Shown here: positions 43,499 through 52,006 of the stretch, one piece after another | How the letters are laid out: the number at the start of each line of letters is the position of its first letter | Position numbering within the stretch: the stretch's first letter is position 1 | Assembly: GCA_910575255.1 (NCBI GenBank) | Contig: CAJTEM010000002.1 | Location: 203,019 to 267,018 of the forward strand | DNA: 64,000 nt | Direction: 5' to 3' | Origin: Lachnospiraceae bacterium | GTDB lineage: Bacteria > Bacillota > Clostridia > Lachnospirales > Lachnospiraceae | Notes under the pieces: generated by a model | The model's database searches: none | Seen by the model: only the letters and a program-made list of their open reading frames with translations | What the model was told of the DNA's origin: nothing | Program-made: the position numbers and the translations under genes

Positions 43499-44167
43499 AT
43501 GTCATTTATCAGTATGTTCGATGTCCTGGGCCCCAACATGGTGGGTCCCTCCAGTTCTCACACAGCAGGAGCCTGCTCCATTGCCCTGATTGCCCGGAAA
43601 ATGCTGGGCGAGCCTGTCCGCCAGGTAGAGTTCACCCTCTACGGCTCCTTTGCCAAAACCTATCGGGGCCATGGCACAGACCGGGCGCTCTTAGGCGGCA
43701 TCATGGGCTTTTCCACCGATGACGAGCGGATCCCGGAAGCATACACCCTGGCCGATGCCCAGGGAATCACCTGCCATTTTTCCTACAACCACACGGAGAC
43801 AGAGGTTCATCCCAACACGGTAGATATCCAGCTGACGGGAACGCAGGGACATGCCTTTTCCCTGCGGGGGGAATCCATCGGCGGCGGGAAGATCCGCATC
43901 TCCCGCATCAACGGAATAGCCGTGGATTTCTCCGGCGATTATAATACTCTGATCGTGGTGCACAAAGACCGCATCGGCATGGCTGCCCACATTACCCGGT
44001 GCTTAAGCGAGGGCATGGTAAATATTGCCTTCATGCGTCTCTTCCGGGAAGCCAAGGGCGACAAAGCCTACAGCATCGTAGAATTTGACGGTGCCCTGTC
44101 TGAGGACGTGCAGCAGAAAATCAAAGAAAAGCAAGACGTAGATCAGGTAATGGTCATCCGCATTTAG
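43499..44167 (+). CDS. sdaAB: L-serine dehydratase, iron-sulfur-dependent, beta subunit
   Basis: 222 residues from ATG 43499; the frame is open upstream but enters the family F repeat. The two-subunit enzyme deaminates L-serine to pyruvate and ammonia. FDVLGPNMVGPSSSHTAGAC is the signature of this subunit, with the serine-rich GPSSSHT loop. A C-terminal ACT domain (DYNTLIVVHKDRIGMAAHIT) is typical. The alpha subunit follows after a 336-bp gap that holds a family E element. Confidence 0.93.
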   Translation: MSFISMFDVLGPNMVGPSSSHTAGACSIALIARKMLGEPVRQVEFTLYGSFAKTYRGHGTDRALLGGIMGFSTDDERIPEAYTLADAQGITCHFSYNHTETEVHPNTVDIQLTGTQGHAFSLRGESIGGGKIRISRINGIAVDFSGDYNTLIVVHKDRIGMAAHITRCLSEGMVNIAFMRLFREAKGDKAYSIVEFDGALSEDVQQKIKEKQDVDQVMVIRI

Positions 44168-44292
44168 AAAACTGAAGGCTTGGGAAACATTGATTTCCTG
44201 GCCGGTGAAGCACAGCGGTACATGACGTTTCGGCTTTGTGAGGAAGCACTCATCGGCAGAGAACCTACAGCAACGTCCTCCGCTTCTGTAAA

Positions 44293-44474
44293 CCAGTACT
44301 ACGGTACTGAAAGTCCCTTGTGCAAATATTTCGATTCATTTTCCCGATTGCACAAGTCCAGAATACTCAGCGTAGCCCGCTGCATCTCCGTTTCTGAACT
44401 TGCACACTCGAAAAAATATCCTCGAAAATTTATACAGGTACTTCATACGCAGGTACTTCAAATACGTAGTACCA
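44293..44474. mobile_element. family E hairpin element, copy 3 (between sdaAB and sdaAA)
   Basis: Left end CCAGTACTACGG, right end CGTAGTACC. The inner stem pairs CCCGATTGCACAAGTCCAGAA with TTTCTGAACTTGCACACTCG-type sequence, and the central hairpin is CAGCGTAGCCCGCTG. The inner arms differ from copies 1, 2 and 4 in sequence but keep the same pairing pattern. It splits what is normally a tightly linked gene pair and could lower or process readthrough. Confidence 0.6.
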
Positions 44475-44503
44475 AGAATTTATCATACAAGGAGAAAAAT
44501 AAA

Positions 44504-45373
44504 ATGGATTTCAAGAATGCAGCAGAACTGCTCACTCTTTGCGAGAAGGAAAAATGTCCGATTTCCGAGATTATGAAACGCCGGGAATGTGATCTGGCAG
44601 AGACCACCATGGAGAAGGTGGAGGCGCGGATGCGCAAGGCCCTTTCCATTATGAGAAAATCCTCCTCAGAGCCTCTCACCAGCCCCCGCCGCTCCATGGG
44701 CGGGCTCTTAGGCGGGGAGGCGCAGCTGGTAGAGAGGCACCGGCAGGAGGGAAAATCTGTCTGCGGGAACGTGCTCTCCCGGGCTGTGGCCTATGCGATG
44801 GGGGTGCTGGAGGTGAACAGTTCCATGGGACTGATCGTGGCGGCCCCCACTGCCGGCTCCTCCGGGGTGGTTCCCGGAGTTTTCCTGGCTCTTCAAAAGG
44901 AGCATGGCAGTTCTGATGAAGAGTTGTTGGCCGCCCTGTACAATTCCAGCGCCGTCGGCTTTCTGGCCATGCGCAATGCCTCGGTGGCCGGTGCGGTCGG
45001 CGGATGCCAGGCCGAAGTGGGAGTGGCTTCCGCCATGGCCGCCTCGGGAGCCGTGGAGTTGATGGGCGGCACCCCGGCTCAGTGCCTGGATGCGGCCTCC
45101 ACCGCGCTGATGAACCTGTTGGGGCTGGTCTGTGACCCGGTGGGAGGGCTGGTGGAGTACCCCTGCCAGTACCGCAATGCCATCGGTGTCGCCAATGCCC
45201 TGACAGCGGCGGAACTGGCCTTAAGCGGGGTGAAGCAGCTGATTCCCTTTGACGAGATGCTGGCCGCCATGTACCACGTGGGGCGGCGGCTGGCGCCGGA
45301 ATTTAAGGAGACTGCCATGGGCGGGTGCGCCACAACTCCCTCAGGCTGCAAAGCCTGCCAAGGCTGTGGTTAA
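44504..45373 (+). CDS. sdaAA: L-serine dehydratase, iron-sulfur-dependent, alpha subunit
   Basis: 289 residues from ATG 44504 with RBS aaggag; the open frame upstream crosses the hairpin element and is not used. It contains NSSMGLIVAAPTAGSSGVVP, GGCQAEVGVASAMAASGAVE and LVCDPVGGLVEYPCQYRNAI. The C-terminal GGCATTPSGCKACQGCG, with the upstream cysteines, supplies ligands of the catalytic [4Fe-4S] cluster. Full length. It makes pyruvate from serine together with SdaAB in the cytosol. Confidence 0.94.
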   Translation: MDFKNAAELLTLCEKEKCPISEIMKRRECDLAETTMEKVEARMRKALSIMRKSSSEPLTSPRRSMGGLLGGEAQLVERHRQEGKSVCGNVLSRAVAYAMGVLEVNSSMGLIVAAPTAGSSGVVPGVFLALQKEHGSSDEELLAALYNSSAVGFLAMRNASVAGAVGGCQAEVGVASAMAASGAVELMGGTPAQCLDAASTALMNLLGLVCDPVGGLVEYPCQYRNAIGVANALTAAELALSGVKQLIPFDEMLAAMYHVGRRLAPEFKETAMGGCATTPSGCKACQGCG

Positions 45374-45446
45374 TTTTCCGTAACCGTTCAGATAAACCCT
45401 GGCTCCATAACTGTTGCAATTTTCCAACATTTTTTACCAGTTTTTC

Positions 45447-45475
45447 TTGTCTTTTCATGCTCTCTGAAGTAAAAT
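45447..45475 (+). promoter_or_regulatory. predicted promoter of the Hsp70-like gene
   Basis: TTGTCT (45447-45452), 17-bp spacer, TAAAAT (45470-45475), 51 bp before the Hsp70-like start. No CIRCE-type inverted repeat is visible, so it does not look like an HrcA-controlled heat-shock promoter. Confidence 0.4.
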
Positions 45476-45526
45476 CTCTTTAAAGACCGGCAGCACAAAG
45501 AATATTGGATTCATGGAGGCATCAAA

Positions 45527-47203
45527 ATGGCAGTCATCGGAATTGATCTTGGAACTACTAACAGTCTGGCATGTGTCTGCCAGAACGGCAAACCGGTCCT
45601 CATCCCTAATCCCTTAGGACAGGTTCTGACTCCCAGCGTTGTCAGCATGGATGAGGATGGCAGGATCCTGGTAGGCTCTGTGGCAAAAGAACGGCTTATC
45701 TCCCATCCGGAGGCCTCTGCTGCCTCCTTCAAACGTTATATGGGAACCAATCGGGTATTTATGCTGGCCGGACAGGAATTCACTCCCCAGGAACTCTCCT
45801 CCTTTGTCCTGCGGCAGTTAAAGGAGGACGCGGAGCGTTTTCTGAAAGAGGAGGTGACGGAAGCCGTCATCAGTGTTCCGGCGTATTTTAACGATCACCA
45901 GCGTTACGCCACCAAGGAAGCCGGCAGACTGGCTGGCCTTCACGTAGAGCGGCTGGTCAATGAACCATCTGCTGCCGCTCTGGCCGCCAGCCGGATAAGC
46001 GGGGAAGAGGAGGGCAGCTATCTGATATTCGACTTTGGAGGCGGGACATTGGATGTGTCTGTTGTGGATTACTTTGACAATGTGATCGAGATCATTGCCG
46101 TCAGCGGTGACAACCGGTTAGGCGGCGATGACTTTGATGAAATCATTGCCCGCAGATTCTGCTCCCTGCAACAGATGAATTATGACGACCTGGACTCATT
46201 CCAACGGTATTCTCTCCTGCGTCTGGCCGAAGACTGCAAGCGGAAGCTGACCGGCCAGAACGAGGCCGAGCTACTGTGGGAGTCCGAAGACAAGAGAATC
46301 ACCCTGACCAATGTGGAACTGGCAGAGCTGTGCCAGGGGATTTTTGACCGCATCAGCCAGGTGATATCTGCTGCCTTAAGAGACAGCGGCCGGACTGCCG
46401 GAGATCCCTGTCAGGTGGTCCTGGCAGGAGGCTCCTCGAAAATGCCGGTCATTTCCTTCTACCTGCAGACCTTTTTCAAACGGAAGCCCTGCATCATCGC
46501 TTCTCCGGATGAGGTGGTTGCCATGGGTGCGGGAATCTATGCCGGAATCAAAGAACGCCAGGAGGATATCCAGGATCTGGTGCTGACCGATATCTGCCCC
46601 TTTACCCTGGGAACCGATGTGGTGAACCGTTCGGACACAGACAACCCCATTCTGTCGCCAATCATCGAGCGCAACAGTATCCTCCCCTGTTCCAAAACCC
46701 AGTATTATACCAACAGCTACAATGGCCAGTCCCACATCAGCATTGGTATCTTTCAGGGGGAAGCCTATTATTGCCGTGACAACATCAAGCTGGGCGCCAT
46801 AGAGATGGACATCCTGCCGCTTCCCGCCGGGCAGGCCCACATTGAGGTATGCTTTTCCTATGACATCAACGGAATCTTAGAGGTTGAGGTGACCGACCAT
46901 GATAAAAAACAGATCCGGAAAAAGGTGCTGACCAGTGACTGCTTCCGAATGTCAGAAAGCGAGTTCAACACGCGGCTGGAGGCGTTACAGACCTACAAGC
47001 TGATGCCCCCCGGCGGAATCCGAACCAGGCTGGTGCTAGCCAGGGGAGAACGGCTGTTTGCCCAGCTGCTTGGCCCGAGGCGGCAGCTGGCTGCCGATGC
47101 CATTCAAAAGCTTCAGGAAACCCTCCTCACCCAGAACGACCAGCAGATTATCAACTGCCTGAATACCACCCAGGAGATCTTCGACCAGCTGGAAGGTCTG
47201 TAG
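45527..47203 (+). CDS. Hsp70-family chaperone, HscC-like
   Basis: 558 residues, shorter than DnaK (about 610). ATPase-domain signatures: GIDLGTTNSLACVCQNGKPV, SVPAYFNDHQRYATKEAGRL, NEPSAAALAAS, FDFGGGTLDVSVVDYFDNVI and VVLAGGSSKMPVI. The substrate-binding part (TDICPFTLGTDV, IERNSILPCSKTQYY) is HscC-like, and the helical lid is short. It is paired with a membrane J-protein gene downstream, as E. coli HscC is with DjlC-type J-proteins, so it probably serves a specialised task rather than bulk folding. Full length, no lesion. Confidence 0.88.
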   Translation: MAVIGIDLGTTNSLACVCQNGKPVLIPNPLGQVLTPSVVSMDEDGRILVGSVAKERLISHPEASAASFKRYMGTNRVFMLAGQEFTPQELSSFVLRQLKEDAERFLKEEVTEAVISVPAYFNDHQRYATKEAGRLAGLHVERLVNEPSAAALAASRISGEEEGSYLIFDFGGGTLDVSVVDYFDNVIEIIAVSGDNRLGGDDFDEIIARRFCSLQQMNYDDLDSFQRYSLLRLAEDCKRKLTGQNEAELLWESEDKRITLTNVELAELCQGIFDRISQVISAALRDSGRTAGDPCQVVLAGGSSKMPVISFYLQTFFKRKPCIIASPDEVVAMGAGIYAGIKERQEDIQDLVLTDICPFTLGTDVVNRSDTDNPILSPIIERNSILPCSKTQYYTNSYNGQSHISIGIFQGEAYYCRDNIKLGAIEMDILPLPAGQAHIEVCFSYDINGILEVEVTDHDKKQIRKKVLTSDCFRMSESEFNTRLEALQTYKLMPPGGIRTRLVLARGERLFAQLLGPRRQLAADAIQKLQETLLTQNDQQIINCLNTTQEIFDQLEGL

Positions 47204-47301
47204 GATATCGTTGGGAAATGTGTGCCTGCCGGAACGTTTCGATCAAAGCTTCGAAATGGCGCTCCTCAGAAAAGGCACCCCTCAAAAAAAGACTATCCGT
47301 A

Positions 47302-47468
47302 CCAGTACAGCCTTGCCTAAATTCCGGTAAATCAATCACCTGCTATCAGCGCCCTCTGCACGCCTGCGAAGCTAGACGTAGGCGCCGCTACGCCGTCGCC
47401 TCGCAGACGCACAGATGACACCTATATCAAGCAATTGATTCACCGGAATTTAAGCAATGCTGTACTGG
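47302..47468. mobile_element. family E hairpin element, copy 4 (between Hsp70 and J-protein genes)
   Basis: 167 bp with outer arms CCAGTACAGCCTTGCC and GGCAATGCTGTACTGG-type complement; the match extends through TAAATTCCGGTAAATCAAT with few mismatches. Inner stem GCCTGCGAAGC / GCCTCGCAGAC, central CGTAGGCGCCGCTACG. The right end runs up to 28 bp before the J-protein start. Confidence 0.65.
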
Positions 47469-47495
47469 AAGGAAGCGAAAGGAGTCTCTGTCACT

Positions 47496-49637
47496 ATGAA
47501 TATATGGGAGCTGCTGGACATTGCTCCGACTACTGACAAAAAGGCAATCAGAAGGGCATATGCCGCCCGAAGCAAGGTGTTCCATCCGGAAGAAAAGCCG
47601 GAGGAATTCAGGCAGCTTTACGAAGCTTATCAGGCGGCGCTTACCTATGCCAAACTCGCCGCCGCCGGGCATGACGCCGCAGAAGCCGAAAACCCTCATC
47701 GGCAGAATAGCTTCCATCAGCAAGAGACATTTCCCGGGCAGGAATGCCCCAGACAGCAGCAGACCTCTCCTGAGCAGGAAAACCCCAGACAGCGGCAGAC
47801 TTCTCCTGAGCAGGAAAACCCCAGACAGCGGCAGACTTCTCCTGAGCAGGAAAACCCCAGACAGCGGCAGACTTCTCCGGGGCAGGAAAACCCCAGACAG
47901 CGGCAGACTTCTCCGGGGCAGGAAAACCCCAGACAGCGGCAGACTTCTCCAGAACAGGAAAGTCTCCGGCAGCAGCAGACCTCTCCGAATCCGGATAACT
48001 CCCGGCACCCGCAGGCCTCCCAGGATCAGGCGCTCCTCTCCTACTTTGCCGCCAGCCAGACCAGGCAAGAGGAGCGTCTCACCGCCTTTTATCAATATTG
48101 GGAAGAGAGCCAAAGCCCGTACAAGAACCCCCCGGTGCTTGCCTGGTGGCAGGATTATCTGGCCTCTGAGGATTTTCAGAGCATCCGCTGGAACCCAAAC
48201 CTGGTTCAATTCCTCACAGAAAATATCGAACGCAAATTCTATTATGGCGGCGACGAGATAAAGCTGCTTTTTTGGGATGCCTACGGCTTCCGGGAGGAGG
48301 AAGAGGACGAGAGAAAATACCAGGGCGATCTGCTGAAGCTTCGAAAATGCCTCTTCCAGGCATTGGAGAATCAGAAAAGAGAGCTTCTGCACGCCCAGAG
48401 ACAGCTTGACTATGAGAAAAAACAACGCCTTTACAAAAGACTTCTGGTGGCTGGCATTCTGTTCGTCCTCCTTCTGATTCCGCTGGATATTTTATATAAG
48501 CAGGAAGGGGGACGCAGATACTTAAGCCAATACATGGCCCGGCAATATCCGGGAACCGAATTCTCCCAACCAAAACGGGCCAGGAAGCTGCCCTACGGGA
48601 AAATCCGCTATCACCTCCACTCCCTCTCTCACCCTGACCTTCTGATTACGGCTGATGTAACCTACCGGGAAAATGACCGCTCCTACCAGGTAAGCGAGGA
48701 TTACAGCCCGCTTCTTCTGAAATATTATGCCAGCCAGTATGGCCTGACCTGCGGTCAGACAGTATCCGGCTATTCCTGGGCAGAGATGCAATCCGGAGTC
48801 TTATATTATCCGGATATAGATCAGATCCATGACTTCTGCGAAACTGTAACCAGCATGTTTCAGGAGCACGAAGAACTGGCTCAGCTTACTCCTGTGGGCT
48901 TCTGCGGGGAGAAGCTTCTGTTTCCGGATGTCCTCCTCCAGGGCGGAGTGTACGGCTTCTCCTTCCCGGAGTCTCAGTTTTACGAGCCCTGGACGATGAA
49001 CGCCGCTGATCTCGAAGCACAGATCCGGGAGGCTTTCATCAGCTATATGTTCCTCTATGAAGCATGGAACCTGACCCCGGCGCAATATGAGCAATGGGGA
49101 AATACTTACGAAAAGCTGTGTGAAAACTGGACCGATTACAAGGGTACCTGGTATAATGTCACCGGCCGAAACGAAGTGGAGGCCGATAATCTGCACGAGA
49201 CATCACGAACCTACCTGTATTATCATACCACCCGCCCAGATACCGTGGAGACTGATGGCCTGCTTGAACCTGCGCCAACCTCCCCAGACAATAATGCCAC
49301 CCACCCAGATGCAACGGAGGCCGATAACCTGCTTGAACCTGCGCCAGCTTCCTCAGACGATAACACACATTACGGAAAAACCGGGGAGACGCTCTGTCAC
49401 GTCTATCTCCCGGTATACAGCTATGTAGATTCCTATACCCAGTTCGGAAATTACTCCCTGCCTGGCTATGCCCGGAATATGACCATCGGAAGCGCCTGGT
49501 ATTACCTCACCGCTCAGGGCGCAGATGTGACGGTCAATGAGGACGGAAGCGGATTTTCCGTCCGCTTTCAGGGAAATGTCAGCCAATGGGGAGACAAGCC
49601 GGCGGTGGACTTTGATGAGCTGGAAAACTGGTACTGA
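47496..49637 (+). CDS. membrane J-domain protein partner of the Hsp70
   Basis: About 713 residues from ATG 47496 (RBS aaaggag); an upstream in-frame ATG at 47457 lies in the hairpin element. Residues 1-50 are a J domain (NIWELLDIAPTTDKKAIRRA, FRQLYEAYQAAL), but the canonical HPD tripeptide reads HPE. A Gln/Pro/Ser-rich segment of 12-residue repeats follows, then a helical stretch and one membrane helix (LLVAGILFVLLLIPLDILY). The large C-terminal half is outside, with a Pro/Asp/Thr-rich insert. The family is variable in this second half. Likely anchors the Hsp70 to the inner face of the membrane. Confidence 0.82.
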   Translation: MNIWELLDIAPTTDKKAIRRAYAARSKVFHPEEKPEEFRQLYEAYQAALTYAKLAAAGHDAAEAENPHRQNSFHQQETFPGQECPRQQQTSPEQENPRQRQTSPEQENPRQRQTSPEQENPRQRQTSPGQENPRQRQTSPGQENPRQRQTSPEQESLRQQQTSPNPDNSRHPQASQDQALLSYFAASQTRQEERLTAFYQYWEESQSPYKNPPVLAWWQDYLASEDFQSIRWNPNLVQFLTENIERKFYYGGDEIKLLFWDAYGFREEEEDERKYQGDLLKLRKCLFQALENQKRELLHAQRQLDYEKKQRLYKRLLVAGILFVLLLIPLDILYKQEGGRRYLSQYMARQYPGTEFSQPKRARKLPYGKIRYHLHSLSHPDLLITADVTYRENDRSYQVSEDYSPLLLKYYASQYGLTCGQTVSGYSWAEMQSGVLYYPDIDQIHDFCETVTSMFQEHEELAQLTPVGFCGEKLLFPDVLLQGGVYGFSFPESQFYEPWTMNAADLEAQIREAFISYMFLYEAWNLTPAQYEQWGNTYEKLCENWTDYKGTWYNVTGRNEVEADNLHETSRTYLYYHTTRPDTVETDGLLEPAPTSPDNNATHPDATEADNLLEPAPASSDDNTHYGKTGETLCHVYLPVYSYVDSYTQFGNYSLPGYARNMTIGSAWYYLTAQGADVTVNEDGSGFSVRFQGNVSQWGDKPAVDFDELENWY
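47748..47965. repeat. 36-bp tandem repeat within the J-protein gene
   Basis: About six 36-bp units encode ENPRQRQTSPEQ-like 12-mers (E-N-P-R-Q-x-Q-T-S-P-x-Q). Units are nearly identical, so the count can be expected to vary between strains by slippage without changing the frame. Confidence 0.85.
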
Positions 49638-49674
49638 TCCCCTTGGCTTCTCTCCCGTTATCGGCTTTTTCGCT

Positions 49675-50280
49675 TTACATCATCCTCTGTAAAGCTGTCA
49701 GAATCATTTGCTCTGCTGCCTGGAACTCATCTCTCCTCTGCACTACAAATCCATGGCTGCTGTGAAGGAACCGCTTTCCATACACCGGAACTCCCAGAGC
49801 CAGCAGCCTTCTGTGAAATTCAGCCGCCTCGTCACAAAACATATCATTCTCACAGTACAGCATCAGTGCCGGAGGCATCCGGGAAAGCTGTTCATCCGAA
49901 GCAAAGGCCGGACTGCAGCAGATCTCCCCGGCATCCTCTGGATTTACATACATTTTCTGATAGAGATCCGATTTCCATGCCGGAATCCGGCTTCGGTCAA
50001 TTTCCAGCTTGTCTGCACAATCGGCACAGGACAGCATCACATCATAGCAGGCATATGCCTGACCCGGATAGCGCATGGCCGGTGCCGGCACATAATCAAT
50101 ATCCACTATGGCACAGTCTGAACGGCTGCAGATATTGCGGCAAAATACAATATCCTGATCTCTCCTGCCCTTCACGAATCCGCCGCCATGCATATTGATA
50201 AATAAGGGTATCTTTTTCCCGTCGCGGATCTCCTGAACCAGCTTTTCTTCCTCCGGCGTCACAGCCAGGTCTTTCCACAA
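49675..50280 (-). pseudogene. alpha/beta hydrolase remnant lacking its nucleophile
   Basis: Resembles HSL-type esterases: the oxyanion-hole motif NMHGGGFVKG is near the start and the late-domain segments ALMLYCENDMFCDEAAEF (Asp) and LHSSHGFVVQRRDEF (His) are present. The catalytic-serine motif GxSxG is absent: DKLEIDRSRI runs in frame straight into PAWKSDLYQK, skipping roughly 50-60 residues. The N-terminus is also truncated and abuts the isocitrate dehydrogenase remnant. It cannot be an active hydrolase. Confidence 0.75.
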
Positions 50281-50629
50281 TCTACCTGGATTCCTTTATT
50301 CCCCCAGATGTATTCTCCCTCGATATTCTCCCGGAAAAATGTCCAGTCAATGCCTTTATCCGGGATTCGAATGGGACGGACTGCCGCAAACAATTCCAGC
50401 CCCCGGCGCAGCAGACTGTTGGCCGATACCAGATTGGGCCACGGATCCCCTGCCCCGGGCGTTACCATAGGCCCCTTTAAAAGCACGCCGCATTGCTTTA
50501 CTTCCTCAAACACTTCGTCCGGAAGGCTCTGCAATTTAGCGGCACGGTTTTCAATGGTCATCCGCTCAATCCGCTCAAATTCGGACCGAATCAATTCTCC
50601 ATCTCCTTCGCCTGTAAAATGGTATCCAT
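50281..50629 (-). pseudogene. isocitrate/isopropylmalate dehydrogenase-family remnant
   Basis: ATG 50629 behind aaggaggaag begins MDTILQAKEMEN and stops; the neighbouring frame carries RIERM joined directly to TIENRAAKLQSLPDEVFEEV, so the NAD-binding start of the enzyme is deleted. The recognisable core QCGVLLKGPMVTP, PWPNLVSANSLLRRGLELFA and GIDWTFFRENIEGEYIWGNK matches clostridial NAD-type isocitrate dehydrogenases. After that the gene is cut off and joined to the hydrolase remnant. Internal deletion, frameshift and 3' truncation are all visible. Confidence 0.7.
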
Positions 50630-50669
50630 GCCTGCTTCCTCCTTGCATCAATGACATTGCCTTCTGAAC

Positions 50670-50978
50670 CAATGTCAGTTAGTTAAGCCGTTCCAAAAGG
50701 TACGCCAGGGAAACGGGGAGAGAAGCCATCGGAAAGGGTCTGCTGCTTTTTCCGGTTTCGAGATCAAGAATTCCTAAAATTTCTGAGTTTTGCTAAAAAC
50801 GAAACGAAAATCCACAAACTCGCTCCGCTCAGACAGTGTGAATTTTCGTTTCAACGTAAAATTCAGAAATTTAAGGACTTCTATATCTCTGCAAAGTCAA
50901 AATCCGCAGACCCTTTCCGATGGCTTCTCTCCCCGCTTCCCTGGCTGTGTTTCGCGATCCCTTAACTTACTGACATTG
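50670..50978. mobile_element. family A palindromic MITE-like element, full copy 3
   Basis: Again exactly 309 bp with the same terminal and central inverted repeats, closely similar to copy 2. It is flanked by a perfect 10-bp duplication, CCTTCTGAAC (50660-50669 and 50979-50988). It lies between the decayed LysR and isocitrate dehydrogenase genes, whose original gap was only some tens of bases. Confidence 0.9.
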
Positions 50979-50989
50979 CCTTCTGAACT

Positions 50990-51770
50990 GTTACTTATCA
51001 TATAATGAAAGGCCTGTTCTGTAAAATACAAAGAACCGGAAACGCTCATCTGCCCAAGCGTCTCTGTCAGAAGCCGCAAAAATCCCCTGGAACTTTTCGG
51101 TATTTTCCCCTCCTTTGGGCAGGCCACGGCAAGCTTCCAGACCCCCTCCAGGCTCCGGTCCAGCAGATAGCACACAAGCCCCTCCACCCCAGAATAAAGA
51201 TTCAGATAGGAGCCGGGAAGAAAGGTAACGCCCGTCCCTGCTGCCACCAGCCGAAGCTTCTGCCGGGCAGACACCATAACAAAAGGCTCCTCTCTCAGCC
51301 CGGCCAGATCCTCCCTCGTCAGCCTCTTCCAGCCGGTTTAAAAGTTCCCGCCCAAAAAAGGACTCTTCCACACCGCCCTTTCCCCGCAAAAACACCTCGG
51401 CCCCCAGATCTGTCTCCAGTTCTTTGAGCATCTGACTTAGAGACGGCTGTGCCACATACAGTTCCTGGGCCGCCCTGGAAATATTTTGATATTCCCGGAT
51501 GCACAGCAGGTAGCGGATCTCATGTTCTGTCCACAGATGGCCTTTTCCCGGATTCCCTCCCTGCCGGCAGCCGCAGCCATCCGCCCATTCCTCCGGCGTG
51601 AGAATCATCTTCCTCCCGACCCGTCTGAAAAGAACCGCTCCTAATTCATTTTCACAGTTTTTCACCACCCGGGCAACGGTAGACGGGCTTTTCCCCAGAG
51701 ACGAGGAAGCCTTCTGGATGCTTTCTTCCCTCTCTATGGCATGGATATAGCGCAGCTGCTGCTCATTCAT
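50990..51770 (-). pseudogene. LysR-type regulator with two tandem HTH domains, frameshifted and internally deleted
   Basis: Residues 1-60 are one LysR-like HTH (MNEQQLRYIHAIEREESIQK, SSLGKSPSTVARVVKNCENE). A second, more canonical LysR HTH follows at about 80-135 (YLLCIREYQNISRAAQELYV, QPSLSQMLKELETDLGAEVF). The effector domain is mostly missing: after LNRLEEADE the frame shifts, and the sequence continues in another register with LTREDLAGLREEPFVMVSAR, then AAGTGVTFLPGSYLNLYSGV to the C-terminus. It ends beside family A copy 3. Confidence 0.7.
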
Positions 51771-52006
51771 CGGATTCTCTTCCTCCTTCGGATATTCCTG
51801 GCAATTCCACAGACTCCGCCCTGCCTCTCCTTCTGTGATAATTTCCTGAAAAACACTTCCGGGGGATGCAGAAACAGCCTGCTGTTCCCTTGTCCGCCGG
51901 AACTGTTGTCCTGATTAAAATCCCTTTCGGTCTTCGTTGATTCTTTGCGTTCCCGGGAAAGCAGACTCTGGAGTGTGTTTGAAAATTGCTTTCTGACAAA
52001 TGTGTG

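Noticed and set aside
47427..48425. 332-codon leftward ORF with repeated RRSLPLSGVFL units
   Set aside because: It is the reverse strand of the 36-bp repeat of the J-protein gene; composition and repeat phase show it is a shadow.
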